Of a DNA stretch of 64,000 bases, positions 52,825 through 61,461 are shown piece after piece (position 1 is the stretch's first letter; every line of letters starts with the position of its first letter). A program made the position numbers and the translations under genes. Source of the DNA: Neobacillus mesonae (GTDB lineage Bacteria > Bacillota > Bacilli > Paenibacillales > Paenibacillaceae); the NCBI GenBank assembly GCA_023715865.1, contig JAMBOW010000001.1, positions 1,612,001 through 1,676,000 on the forward strand, read 5' to 3'. Below the pieces are notes generated by a model. That model searched no databases. It was not told the origin of the DNA and saw nothing but the letters and a program-made list of their open reading frames with translations.

Positions 52825-52860
52825 AAAAAACAAACACGCCTCACTTTGAGAAAGACGTGT
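52825..52860 (-). terminator. Terminator after the small acidic gene
   Basis: acacg (52834-52838) and cgtgt (52856-52860) with inner pairing ctca/tgag, then TTTGTTTTTT on the minus strand. Weak but well placed. Confidence 0.55.
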
Positions 52861-52878
52861 CTTATTCTTCCTTACCTA

Positions 52879-53106
52879 TCAATCCCGATAATCCGCCCGG
52901 TACTTTTCTTCCGTCGAAGAATTACTTTTTGTTGCTTCCTTATCTTTTTCTTCCTTCTGTTCCATATTCAAATCCTGCATAGGGATCGGATCCACATGAA
53001 GCTCTTCCTCGAACTGATCAAACAAGCTTTCTTGATCCGTTGGATATTGCTCAGGATGATCCATACGGGAATTCTTCTTCTGATCGTGTTTGCGGTTATC
53101 TGCCAT
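52879..53106 (-). CDS. Small hydrophilic acidic hypothetical protein
   Basis: A 75-residue protein, family not recognised. It is almost entirely charged or polar (MADNRKHDQKKNSRMD, then FDQFEEELHVDPIP and EEKDKEATKSNSSTEEK), with no hydrophobic core, so probably disordered. ATG 53106 has AAAGGAGGAG before it; upstream residues of the longer frame to 53196 lack a site. Strong RBS and own terminator argue for a real gene. It resembles small spore- or stress-type proteins only in composition. Confidence 0.7.
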   Translation of the reverse strand: MADNRKHDQKKNSRMDHPEQYPTDQESLFDQFEEELHVDPIPMQDLNMEQKEEKDKEATKSNSSTEEKYRADYRD

Positions 53107-53226
53107 AACTTCATCTCCTCCTTTTGCTTGAACGATACTTATCATTACCATAGATATCCTGACCCTAAACATCCTCTTAACTTGAGCAGCCGACAAACTG
53201 TTTATCTTTTAGGTATCGTTTAAAAT

Positions 53227-53264
53227 AAAAAACACCGTCCCCTTCTTATCAGAAGTTTACGGTG
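53227..53264 (-). terminator. Rho-independent terminator after the thioesterase gene
   Basis: caccgt (53233-53238) and acggtg (53259-53264) with inner cttct/agaag and a symmetric internal loop, then TTTTTATTTTA on the minus strand. Confidence 0.75.
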
Positions 53265-53278
53265 CTTAATCCTATACA

Positions 53279-54025
53279 CTATGGTTTTTCGTTCATATCG
53301 AAAAAAACCTGAGCTTCAAAAACAATGGTATCATCCTCACGTACACCTCTGAACCAAATACAGCTGCCGTCCCAATCCGATCGCTGTACAATACAGCTCT
53401 CTTCTAATCGAATCTCTCGGTGATACGTAATCCGAAATCTTCTCCATGCAAGCTGCTTAATCTCCTCAGCAGTCAGCGCATCGTAGCACAAATCAGCATA
53501 TCTGGCATTATTTAAGTGTCCATTGCTGTCCGTTGTACTATAGCTTGCTGTAAATTCATAAGCATTCTTCAGCAAAATATCCTCAGATATAGACACCTTG
53601 TCCGGAATTTCTCCTGATGATTGGTGCGTAACCGCAGGGATTTCATAAGGCAATGCAGAAGGACGCAAAATTTTGCGCTTGCGAATATCAACCAGGGTCC
53701 ATGTAGAACGAGCGCTTCCTTTAGAACCACGAGAGCCCTCGAACTGATAGTCTCTGAGCCATACCACACCCTTATAGCCTTTAGACCAAGTGGAAATAGT
53801 CCATTGTTCTTCCAGTACAGGGATTTGCTCACAATCGATTTCTATCGTCATCAGCATCCAGCCAAGCTGGTCCTTCAACATCTCGCTTACAGTCATCCCA
53901 AGATCCTGTAAATGACTGTCAGCCGCATCCTGAAGCCGTTCCAGAACAGATGAGAGCTTAATGCGTGAATGCAGATCGGACTGGCTCGAGCTAATAGTAA
54001 ATGTCTGTTTTCCTATCTCACTCAC
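53279..54025 (-). CDS. Acyl-ACP thioesterase family protein
   Basis: A 248-residue double-hotdog protein of the bacterial acyl-ACP thioesterase family. It shows LQDAADSHLQDLGM in the first hotdog, WTISTWSKGYKG, and DSNGHLNNARYADLCYDAL in the second, where N, H and E/D around NGHLNNARY form the usual active site. It should release fatty acids from acyl carrier protein. GTG 54025 has GGAAG about nine bases before it; the longer frame lacks this. No fatty-acid gene is near. Confidence 0.85.
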   Translation of the reverse strand: MSEIGKQTFTISSSQSDLHSRIKLSSVLERLQDAADSHLQDLGMTVSEMLKDQLGWMLMTIEIDCEQIPVLEEQWTISTWSKGYKGVVWLRDYQFEGSRGSKGSARSTWTLVDIRKRKILRPSALPYEIPAVTHQSSGEIPDKVSISEDILLKNAYEFTASYSTTDSNGHLNNARYADLCYDALTAEEIKQLAWRRFRITYHREIRLEESCIVQRSDWDGSCIWFRGVREDDTIVFEAQVFFDMNEKP

Positions 54026-54116
54026 ACCATTACACTTCCTTTGCTTGCTTTTTCCATACCCGTCAATTTTATTAGATATCCGGAAACAAGGCAAACGGAA
54101 GGTAACATATTGCCGG

Positions 54117-54590
54117 TCAGCCGCCTCCTAAATCATTTAACTGCTGAGTAAGGCCGTTGATGTTATTGATCAAATCAGGAATACCCGTTTGCTCCCAGTT
54201 TTCAAGCGTAAAACCTTGTTCCTGCATGCTTTGATTCAAATTATTAATGACTCCGGTAAGCTGATCATTATATTCGACAAGCCTCTGATGAATGGATTCT
54301 CCAATGGCCGGAGGAGTCAGCTGCGCAAACTCCGTTGCTTCTGCTTGAATTTGATCAAGCCGCTCCTGGAATTGTGCCGCTGCGTCTGGGTTATTCACGG
54401 CCTCCTGAGCCAAATTTTGAAGCTCTGTCCCCACAGTAGATACCTGATTAATATAGTCTGTTGCTTCATTCACATAGGTAAGGGATTGATTAACACTTTC
54501 AACAGCTGAACAAGCAGATAAAAACAAAGCGGAAGTCAGCAAAGTCGTCATCACGGCAACCTGCTGCCTCCTTTTTTTATGTCCTCTCAT
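54117..54590 (-). CDS. DUF6376 family lipoprotein
   Basis: A 157-residue lipoprotein. The lipobox is LFLSACSAV. The mature part is helical and Gln/Asn-rich (QNLAQEAVNNPDAAAQFQERL, DLINNINGLTQQLNDLGGG), matching DUF6376. ATG 54590 has AAGGAGACG before it. Function unknown; the helices suggest a coiled surface domain. Lies close to the thioesterase gene but in its own transcript probably. Confidence 0.8.
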   Translation of the reverse strand: MRGHKKRRQQVAVMTTLLTSALFLSACSAVESVNQSLTYVNEATDYINQVSTVGTELQNLAQEAVNNPDAAAQFQERLDQIQAEATEFAQLTPPAIGESIHQRLVEYNDQLTGVINNLNQSMQEQGFTLENWEQTGIPDLINNINGLTQQLNDLGGG

Positions 54591-54657
54591 CCTATCGTCT
54601 CCTTTCAACAAAAAAGCGCTCACATAGGATACATACGAACAGCTTCATCATCAGGTT

Positions 54658-55500
54658 TCATATATGAAGCTGCGTACGAAAAACCTCAGGTGAGCAGCCT
54701 ACCGTCTGTTTGAAGATGCGACTGAAATGAGAAACACGCTTAAATCCTGCCTTCCTGCTCGCTTCTGTAACCGAAATATCCGGGTGAAACCGAAACAACA
54801 GCTTTGCTTGATTAATCCGGCGCATATATAAATACTTAAAAATTGTCGTGCCTGTTAATTCCTTAAAAAGAGCAGCCATATAAGGCTTTGATAAATGCAG
54901 CTCACGAGCCACCTCTTCGAGCCGGACATCATTCATGTAGTTCGCTTCCAGATACGTCATGATCCGCTGTATATGATCTTCCTTATCTGAAAGCATCCGC
55001 TGATGAAGCATGGCATTCTTGGTAAAATCATGTGCCATCATTAAAAAATCGCACAGCCTAAAGACAAAACGATCATTTAATTGATCATTATACAATTGAT
55101 TTAATTGAAACAGACTATCCTCTGTCTCTTTCTGTTGTTCAGGCGATAGATGAAACACATAGTTCTTCAACTTTTCGAAAGGGGCAAGCAATCCGCTGGC
55201 ACGCTCAGGAATGATGTACTCCTCAAGGATCTTAGGATAAAAATGCAAGGTCGAACGAACATAAGGAGAACCGGGTTCTGGATGAGCTCTGTGCAGTGTC
55301 ATGCCATGCATCAAGATCAAATCGCCGGGAACAAGGGTATATATCTTGTCTCCAATGACATATGTACATTTTCCTTCATGGAAATAGTACACTTCATAAA
55401 ACGGATGGGAATGAAAGCCGTCATCCCGTCCGTTTTTCATTGGAACACTGTTTTTGTAACTGAAAGTGAGCGGATCAATCATGTTATATGTACTCGCCAC
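54658..55500 (-). CDS. AraC family transcriptional regulator
   Basis: A 280-residue regulator: cupin sensor at about 15-140 (HSHPFYEVYYFHEG, GDLILMHGMTLHR) and a double HTH at the C-terminus (LEEVARELHLSKPYMAALF; RKAGFKRVSHFSRIFKQ). The exact start is uncertain: GTG 55500 is 11 bases after GGAG, GTG 55512 overlaps the site, and ATG 55482 is also possible. It is the last gene after the isomerase and two dehydrogenases, about 80 bases away, and may regulate them. Confidence 0.88.
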   Translation of the reverse strand: MASTYNMIDPLTFSYKNSVPMKNGRDDGFHSHPFYEVYYFHEGKCTYVIGDKIYTLVPGDLILMHGMTLHRAHPEPGSPYVRSTLHFYPKILEEYIIPERASGLLAPFEKLKNYVFHLSPEQQKETEDSLFQLNQLYNDQLNDRFVFRLCDFLMMAHDFTKNAMLHQRMLSDKEDHIQRIMTYLEANYMNDVRLEEVARELHLSKPYMAALFKELTGTTIFKYLYMRRINQAKLLFRFHPDISVTEASRKAGFKRVSHFSRIFKQTVGCSPEVFRTQLHI

Positions 55501-55583
55501 AAGTGAAGTCACTCCTTTGCTTAGGCAGCCTTCTTTGTGACTTCATTGTATCACGGCGAGCAAGCCCATCGTTAGACTGGAAT

Positions 55584-56678
55584 TTAAGCAAATGCCTGCT
55601 TTAGAACATTTTCTTCCGCTTTTTTCTGTGCAATAAGACACAGCTCTGCTGCTTTAAAAGCATGCTCCTGCGTCATCGCATGTTCAGTACGATCAATACA
55701 ATCCATGATCAGCTGGCCAAAGAACGGATAACCAACCTTTCCTTTAACACCAAAATGATATTCTCCTTCATGATTGACTAAATACACCTGATCTCCAACA
55801 GACTCTCGGCCGATATCCGTATATTTACGCAGCTCAATATAACCATCTGTACCTAGAATGGTCGTTCGACCGTCTCCCCAGGTTGAAAGGCCGTCAGGCG
55901 TAAACCAGTCCACACGAAAGTATCCGGATGCTCCGTTCTCGCCGACAAGAGCTGCCTCACCAAAATCCTCGAGCTCGGGATAATCGGGGTGATGCAAATT
56001 CACTGCCCGGCTGTACATAACTTTGGCATCACTGGAGGATGTAAACGTCAAAAACTGCTCTATTTGGTGACTGCCAATATCACATATAATTCCGCCATAC
56101 TTCGATTTTTCAAAAAACCAGTCCGGACGGCTCTTTGCATTTAACCGATGCGGGCCTGTTCCCATCACCTGCAATACTTTGCCGATAGCCCCTTGTGAAA
56201 TGAGCTGACCTGCATAAATTGCGCTCTCAACATGAAGTCGTTCACTATAGTAAACCATGTATTTGCGGCCGGTTTCTTTTACTTTTTCACGGGCTGCTTC
56301 CAATTGTGTGAGCGTTGTAAACGGCGCTTTATCCGTAAAATAATCCTTGCCTGCATCCATTACCTGAAGTCCTAGCGGACCTCGCTCAGAAGTTATAGCC
56401 GCAGCTGCCACGAGCCTAACCTCATCATCTTGTAATATTTCATCCAAGGAATTTGCTGCTACTGCCTGTGGAAAACGCTCCTGAAAGGCCTTCACTTTGT
56501 TTGGATCCGGATCATACACCCATTTCAGTGTAGCGCCCGCTCTCGTAAGTTCACCGCACATTCCATAAATATGTCCATGATCCAGCGCGGCTGCTGCAAT
56601 AATGAATTCACCCGGTCCTGCTACAACCTCATTCACTGCACTTTCTGGAGCATAAAACATGCCGTCCGAGTTTTTCAC
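55584..56678 (-). CDS. Gfo/Idh/MocA family oxidoreductase
   Basis: A 364-residue NAD(P)-dependent sugar dehydrogenase. The Rossmann domain begins near FIIAAAALDHGHIYGM; the usual EKP motif is replaced by TDKAP (lysine kept). The C-terminal domain has GGIICDIGSHQIEQFL, with the catalytic histidine. GTG 56678 follows AGGAGGATTATC. Forms an operon with the Gfo gene at 56704 (25 bases) and the isomerase. Substrate unknown. Confidence 0.87.
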   Translation of the reverse strand: MKNSDGMFYAPESAVNEVVAGPGEFIIAAAALDHGHIYGMCGELTRAGATLKWVYDPDPNKVKAFQERFPQAVAANSLDEILQDDEVRLVAAAAITSERGPLGLQVMDAGKDYFTDKAPFTTLTQLEAAREKVKETGRKYMVYYSERLHVESAIYAGQLISQGAIGKVLQVMGTGPHRLNAKSRPDWFFEKSKYGGIICDIGSHQIEQFLTFTSSSDAKVMYSRAVNLHHPDYPELEDFGEAALVGENGASGYFRVDWFTPDGLSTWGDGRTTILGTDGYIELRKYTDIGRESVGDQVYLVNHEGEYHFGVKGKVGYPFFGQLIMDCIDRTEHAMTQEHAFKAAELCLIAQKKAEENVLKQAFA

Positions 56679-56703
56679 GATAATCCTCCTTGAGATATAT
56701 GAT

Positions 56704-57876
56704 TTATTTAAAAGTACCGCTCAAGTCCGCGGGTGCACCTTTTGATAAATCTTCTGCATTAGGTGCTTTGGAGTTCTTTATCCGTTCTTGCAGATGATGA
56801 TTAAACAACTCTTCATCAATAGGCAAATCCACCCAATTGTCTATCCAAGTAGAAAGATACATGGCATTCGATAAAGTAAGGCCGTGAATACCCTCTTCAC
56901 CAGGAGCAATAAGCGGCGTACCCTGCCTAATGGCCTCAACAAAATTTTGCATGATGCCGGGGTGGCCCGTCTCTACACCTTCAATCGGAATATCGATCTT
57001 CCAGCATTCAGGCTGTCCAAAACCGCCTTCATACCGCTTATTGAACTCGCTCTCCAGCTCGCGCAGCCGCCAGAACATCATTTTTCCATCCTCAATTACA
57101 ATCTTTCCTCTGTCCCCAGTCACTTCGAATCGGTTGGTCCCCGGAGTTTCTCCCGTCGTGGTAATAAAAACTCCAGTTGCTCCGTTGGCGTATTCGACGT
57201 AGGCCGTTACATCATCCTCGACTTCAATATTGCGGTATTTACCAAAGGAACAGAAAGCCCGAATACGAGTCGGCATCATTCCAATCGTCCATTGCCATAG
57301 ATCAAGCTGATGCGGGGATTGATTCAGCAGCACTCCTCCGCCTTCGCCTGCCCATGTTGCTCGCCAGCTTCCGGAATTATAATAGCTTTGTGAGCGATAC
57401 CAGCTTGTGATAATCCAGTTAGTCCTACGAATTTCGCCCAGCTCGCCGGAGCTGATCATATCCTTTAGCTTTACGTACAGTGGATTTGTACGCTGGTTAT
57501 ACATAATTGAAAATACTTTTCCGCTTCTTTCAGCAGCTTCATTCATCTCTCTGACCTGGCTCGTATATACTCCAGCAGGCTTTTCGATCAAGACGTGAAG
57601 TCCATGCTCAAAAGCTAGGATTGCAAGCTCTGCATGCTGGTAATGGGGGGTAGCAATGATAACCGCATCCACTGCCCCGGAAGTGATCATAGATTTGGGA
57701 TCATGAAAGAACAGAACGTTTTTTTGAAGATGAGTCTCTGCCCACTCTTTTGCCGAATCTCTCATATCGCTAATAGCAGTAAGCACAGCTCCCCGGATTT
57801 TATCTTGGTTAATGATCCTGGCGTGGGAAGACCCCATATTCCCGATACCTATAATCCCTACTCTAACTGGATTCAT
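56704..57876 (-). CDS. Gfo/Idh/MocA family oxidoreductase
   Basis: A 390-residue dehydrogenase. Rossmann loop GIIGIGNMGSSHARI at residue 8; catalytic LIEKPAG; GGGVLLNQSPHQLDLWQW provides the histidine and aspartate of the C-terminal domain. The start overlaps the stop of the isomerase gene by ATGA, so they are coupled. Oxidation of a cyclic sugar or inositol-like substrate is likely by family. Confidence 0.9.
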   Translation of the reverse strand: MNPVRVGIIGIGNMGSSHARIINQDKIRGAVLTAISDMRDSAKEWAETHLQKNVLFFHDPKSMITSGAVDAVIIATPHYQHAELAILAFEHGLHVLIEKPAGVYTSQVREMNEAAERSGKVFSIMYNQRTNPLYVKLKDMISSGELGEIRRTNWIITSWYRSQSYYNSGSWRATWAGEGGGVLLNQSPHQLDLWQWTIGMMPTRIRAFCSFGKYRNIEVEDDVTAYVEYANGATGVFITTTGETPGTNRFEVTGDRGKIVIEDGKMMFWRLRELESEFNKRYEGGFGQPECWKIDIPIEGVETGHPGIMQNFVEAIRQGTPLIAPGEEGIHGLTLSNAMYLSTWIDNWVDLPIDEELFNHHLQERIKNSKAPNAEDLSKGAPADLSGTFK

Positions 57877-58754
57877 TTTACGCCACCTCCGCTCAGCACT
57901 TCATTTCTAAGAGCATGCATGCTGGTGCTGAAATTTTTCAGCATATCTGCCGAAGAGAAAGACTTACTGAAATCTTCAATTCCTAGATATCCGTCGTATC
58001 CGACTGCAGCAAGGTCTGTGAGTACAGTACTCCAGCGCACGGCTCCGTCAAGCAGCGGTGACCATTGGGACTGATAATGGGTTTCGAGCCCGCTTCCTTG
58101 TTCAGCAGCCTGTACCCAGCCCGCATTTTTTACATGGACATGAGCTAAATAAGGACCAAGCAGCTCCAGCCCCATGCGATAATTCTCATATCCTTCATGG
58201 ACCATGTTGCCCGGATCGTAAAGTACACCAATATGTTGAGGATCAAAAGAAGAGACAAGCCGGTGCGCAAGTCCAGCACTCGGAGCTATCGTACCATGAT
58301 GTGTCTCCACCAAGGCTTTCACACCATACTGACGTGATAACTCCTGGACTTCGTTCAAATAGGAGACGGCCCCTTTATATAAATCATCATAAGGGATCGT
58401 TCGGTTATAACCCGGTACGCCCACACGCATCATCGAGGCGCCTAATTTTTGTGCTGAAGAAAAAGCCTGCTCTGTCGCTGCCAGATCACCAGAAGTTAAA
58501 TAGGGAACGAGCGCGATGGATTTCAGACCATATCGCTCTGTAAGTGCTCTGATCTCAGTTACTTCCTCATCCGCTTGAACCGGATCAATAGAGCACAAGT
58601 TTTTTCTCCAAAAAGATGGCTGTTCATCCTTGGCCTCGTCTGGAATCCCCTTGTAACGCCATTCTATTCCATCAATTCCGGCTTCCAAGGCCGCTTGCAG
58701 CAATTGCTCGGGTGATAAATCAGGGGTGGAAACGGTAAATACGGACAGCTTCAT
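57873..58754 (-). CDS. Sugar phosphate isomerase/epimerase (AP-endonuclease-fold)
   Basis: A 293-residue TIM-barrel protein. Metal ligands: E in ALVETHHG, D in LYDPGNM, H in HVHVKNA, E in GIEDFSK. Related to xylose isomerase-like and IolE/hydroxypyruvate isomerase proteins. ATG 58754 has AAGGAG eight bases before it. First gene of the three-gene operon; converts a keto sugar made or used by the two dehydrogenases (inference). Confidence 0.88.
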   Translation of the reverse strand: MKLSVFTVSTPDLSPEQLLQAALEAGIDGIEWRYKGIPDEAKDEQPSFWRKNLCSIDPVQADEEVTEIRALTERYGLKSIALVPYLTSGDLAATEQAFSSAQKLGASMMRVGVPGYNRTIPYDDLYKGAVSYLNEVQELSRQYGVKALVETHHGTIAPSAGLAHRLVSSFDPQHIGVLYDPGNMVHEGYENYRMGLELLGPYLAHVHVKNAGWVQAAEQGSGLETHYQSQWSPLLDGAVRWSTVLTDLAAVGYDGYLGIEDFSKSFSSADMLKNFSTSMHALRNEVLSGGGVK

Positions 58755-58918
58755 ATGGATCACTCCTTCGTTATTTAAGCGTATTCATGTAACCATCCTA
58801 TCACTGCTCTTCCTCAGCAGATACGGACATCGACGAAGAAGTGAATCACAGATAACAAATCAGCAGATGAAGACACTCAGGGGTAAATCAGAGCAGTGTA
58901 AATTGAAGCGGAATAAAG

Positions 58919-58965
58919 CAAAAAGCACCCTTTGATTCGTTTAAACGAACAAAGAATGCTTTTTG
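58919..58965 (-). terminator. Rho-independent terminator after the phosphodiesterase gene
   Basis: Long imperfect stem between 58919 and 58965 (outer aaaaagca/tgctttttg, inner tttaaa centre). It ends 15 bases past the stop at 58980, with a T-rich arm. Confidence 0.75.
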
Positions 58966-58979
58966 TGATTACATAATGA

Positions 58980-59480
58980 TTAGACCTTGCTATCATAAAA
59001 TACGTGCTTAATATCCATCTGACCATCCACCAAAATAACTCCATGGGAAAATTGGGGTTGTCTCCGCTTGTCCGTTGGGGATCCTGGATTAAATAGAAGG
59101 CAGTCCCCTGCCTTTTTCAGAACGGGAATGTGTGAATGACCGAAAATAATGCAGTCCAACTGTTCACCTTTAAAGGTGTCCAGAGCATTGTCTTCTGTGC
59201 TCCCTTTACCGACATGTCCATGAACGATGCCAAAACGTCTGCCCCCGGCTTCCACAATCGTGCTTTCAGGAAGTATTCCTCTAATCATTGCCAGATCCGT
59301 ATTTCCATAGACTCCATGAACCTTCCCCATCGACTGCAATTCTTCGTAGATCCCGATGTCGGTCCAGTCGCCTGCATGGAATATTAGATCTGCATCCTGC
59401 AGGTCTTGAAGCAAAGGCGCAGGCAGCTGCTTGGACATTCTCGGCATATGCGTATCCGACAGAACCGTAATTTTGATCAT
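58980..59480 (-). CDS. YfcE/MJ0936 family metallophosphoesterase
   Basis: A 166-residue calcineurin-like phosphodiesterase with all five metal motifs: SDTHMP, HAGDWTD, YGNTD, VHGHVG and FGHSHIP, then NPGSPTDKRR. Close to the family with phosphodiesterase activity on model substrates; cellular role unknown. ATG 59480 follows GGGAGGTACGGCAAT. Next to a DivIVA-like gene, 36 bases apart, so likely one transcript. Confidence 0.9.
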   Translation of the reverse strand: MIKITVLSDTHMPRMSKQLPAPLLQDLQDADLIFHAGDWTDIGIYEELQSMGKVHGVYGNTDLAMIRGILPESTIVEAGGRRFGIVHGHVGKGSTEDNALDTFKGEQLDCIIFGHSHIPVLKKAGDCLLFNPGSPTDKRRQPQFSHGVILVDGQMDIKHVFYDSKV

Positions 59481-59516
59481 ATTGCCGTACCTCCCTGGTA
59501 TGAAGTCTGATTATGA

Positions 59517-59894
59517 TTAGTCCATGAACAGATCTTTTTCGGGACGTGCCTTCGCTTTGAGCTGTCTGACACTGTACTCCAGCTGCTTGATCACATCCTC
59601 AATCTGTTTGCGATCGATCAGATTTGGATCAGCCTGAGGCTTGGGTGCATTTTTCAAATTTCGAATGGTAAATTGCTGCTCCTGCCACTTATCCATCAAA
59701 TCAGCAATATGAGCATAGAATCGCTCATAGTCCTTAATAATTACATCGAGAAACTCATCCACCTCATCCGGATCATAACCCCGCAGCTTGTTACTGAATT
59801 GTTTTTCATGGATGGATAGTGCATCCAGCTGAATGCCGAGCTGCTTGAACAATTGCTTTTGCTTGTCCAGCCGGCGTTTCATATGTTCATCCAT
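59517..59894 (-). CDS. DivIVA domain protein (short form)
   Basis: A 125-residue protein. The DivIVA/GpsB lipid-binding domain is KQFSNKLRGYDPDEVDEFLD, at about 27-46, followed by coiled-coil segments to the end. Much shorter than full DivIVA and close to the GpsB-like group. Binds curved membranes or division proteins by family. ATG 59894 follows GGAGGTTAATTATAT. Which division protein it serves is unknown. Confidence 0.88.
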   Translation of the reverse strand: MDEHMKRRLDKQKQLFKQLGIQLDALSIHEKQFSNKLRGYDPDEVDEFLDVIIKDYERFYAHIADLMDKWQEQQFTIRNLKNAPKPQADPNLIDRKQIEDVIKQLEYSVRQLKAKARPEKDLFMD

Positions 59895-60116
59895 ATATAA
59901 TTAACCTCCATTACATCTGATTCCCTTATTTTTTTATATCACATTCTGACCCGTTATGAAAACGAAATGCCACAAACTCCACACTACATCAACTAATATA
60001 TAACTAATTATCCAACTAATGACTCTTCTGCAGAACAACAGACACTTCTTGATGGTTGTATAACAGCTCTTTAGGGTAATTAAGAAATACAGTATTCCAA
60101 AAGGAGATGTTTAAAC

Positions 60117-60698
60117 ATGAGCACAACCGCACTTTCAAATTCAGAACGAGAAACGTTAAAAAAACGTCTGCTGGAAGAGAAAGAAACGATCGAAAATCAC
60201 TTCAAAATAAATCAGGATGGTTCAAACAACGAGGGCGAGTCTCTACTTAATTCTACAGGAGAATTGTCTTCAGCTGATAATCATCCAGCAGATATAGGAA
60301 CGGAAACGTATGAAAGAGAACGGGATCAAGCAATTGATAACCAGCATTCAGAAGAGCTTGACCAAATCAATCACGCGCTGGATAAGATGAAAAATGACAC
60401 CTACGGACGATGCGAGGAATGCGGAAAGCCTATTCCTTTTGAGAGGCTCGAAATCATTCCTTACACCAATCTATGTGTTGAACACGCCCAGCAGGCACAG
60501 CAGGGTGATCTGAATGAAGGACGGCCTGTAGAAGAGCAGGTGATGACAAGACCTCCAAGAGGCGCAGGTGAAATCAGCCAGCGAAATGCCGGCAAATTTG
60601 ATAACGCTGAGGCTTGGGAGACCGTAAAGGGCTACGGCACTTCAGACTCTCCAGCTACATCAACCAAACGTGATGTGGAAGACTATGAAGATTTGTAA
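60117..60698 (+). CDS. yteA: YteA family protein (TraR/DksA-type zinc finger)
   Basis: A 193-residue protein. A charged helical N-terminus (about 1-85) is followed by a DksA/TraR zinc finger at about 98-125: CEECGKP, then LCVEHA where the last ligand is histidine instead of cysteine, as in YteA. Known as a sporulation-linked family in Bacilli. ATG 60117 follows AAAAGGAGATGTTTAAAC. Divergent from the DivIVA-like gene; own terminator. Confidence 0.9.
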   Translation: MSTTALSNSERETLKKRLLEEKETIENHFKINQDGSNNEGESLLNSTGELSSADNHPADIGTETYERERDQAIDNQHSEELDQINHALDKMKNDTYGRCEECGKPIPFERLEIIPYTNLCVEHAQQAQQGDLNEGRPVEEQVMTRPPRGAGEISQRNAGKFDNAEAWETVKGYGTSDSPATSTKRDVEDYEDL

Positions 60699-60716
60699 AA
60701 TGCATATCTACTAATC

Positions 60717-60736
60717 AGGGGCCTATAAAGGCCCCT
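60717..60736. terminator. Terminator after yteA
   Basis: aggggcc (60717-60723), loop tataaa, ggcccct (60730-60736), then TTAATTGTATTTATT. It lies between the convergent yteA and ArsR genes. Confidence 0.85.
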
Positions 60737-60766
60737 TTAATTGTATTTATTATTGAACAGAATCTA

Positions 60767-61321
60767 TTACTTTGGATTTTGTACGACGGTCGTAAAAATA
60801 TCGTAGCTGTGAACATCTTTATTTTTGCGTTTTGCAAAATAGGGCTCACACAGCTTTACTATTTCCGTATACAGCGCCTTGGCTTCTTCCTCTGAAACAT
60901 AAATCGATCGGTTTAACAGCTGCACTGATGAATGATCTCCTGCTTCTTGCTGCTGAATGAAGGTTTGCTTGTTCTGCTCAAACAAGGCAGCAATATGCTG
61001 GGCATGCTCGGCCGCTACCACCTGACGAATCGGGCTGTCCTCTTCAGTTCCTTGACTAACGATGATTTCTCCAGAAAAAACCTCATAATATTTCGCAACA
61101 ATACCGTTAATTTCTCTTGTCTCTACCAATGTTAATAAACCTACTTTTTCGAGCTTCTTTACATGATAATAGACCTTGGCCGGCAATTCACCAATCTCAT
61201 CCGCTACTTCTTTGACAGTAGCCGGTTTGCCAAGCCTGTGGAATACGTTCAAAATTTTCAGTCGGTAAGGATCGGAATACGTCTTGACTTCCTCCATCGT
61301 TGTTAGTACTTTATTGTCCAT
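60767..61321 (-). CDS. ArsR-like winged-helix transcriptional regulator
   Basis: A 184-residue regulator. The N-terminal winged helix is DPYRLKILNVFHRLGKPATV, then KEVADEIGELPAKVYYHVKKL as recognition helix; the rest is helical with no cysteine metal site. Similar to the HTH_20/ArsR group. ATG 61321 follows AAGGTGGGATCTCAGA. It stands alone near the Gfo/Idh gene; targets unknown. Confidence 0.86.
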   Translation of the reverse strand: MDNKVLTTMEEVKTYSDPYRLKILNVFHRLGKPATVKEVADEIGELPAKVYYHVKKLEKVGLLTLVETREINGIVAKYYEVFSGEIIVSQGTEEDSPIRQVVAAEHAQHIAALFEQNKQTFIQQQEAGDHSSVQLLNRSIYVSEEEAKALYTEIVKLCEPYFAKRKNKDVHSYDIFTTVVQNPK

Positions 61322-61397
61322 TCTGAGATCCCACCTTTGATCGAAGTGTTGCTTCTATTATAAGTTGATCCCCTAGGGAGGTCAAAAATCGCAGCAA

Positions 61398-61438
61398 ATA
61401 ACGCCTCTCAAGGATCTGAGTCCTGGAAGAGACGTTAT
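61398..61438 (-). terminator. Rho-independent terminator after the Gfo/Idh gene at 61462
   Basis: ataacg-ctct (61398-61408) with agag-cgttat (61428-61438), one mismatch, and an inner agga/tcct pair. A T-rich stretch follows ten bases further. Confidence 0.6.
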
Positions 61439-61461
61439 AACTATGCACAAGTCAGCGTGCT

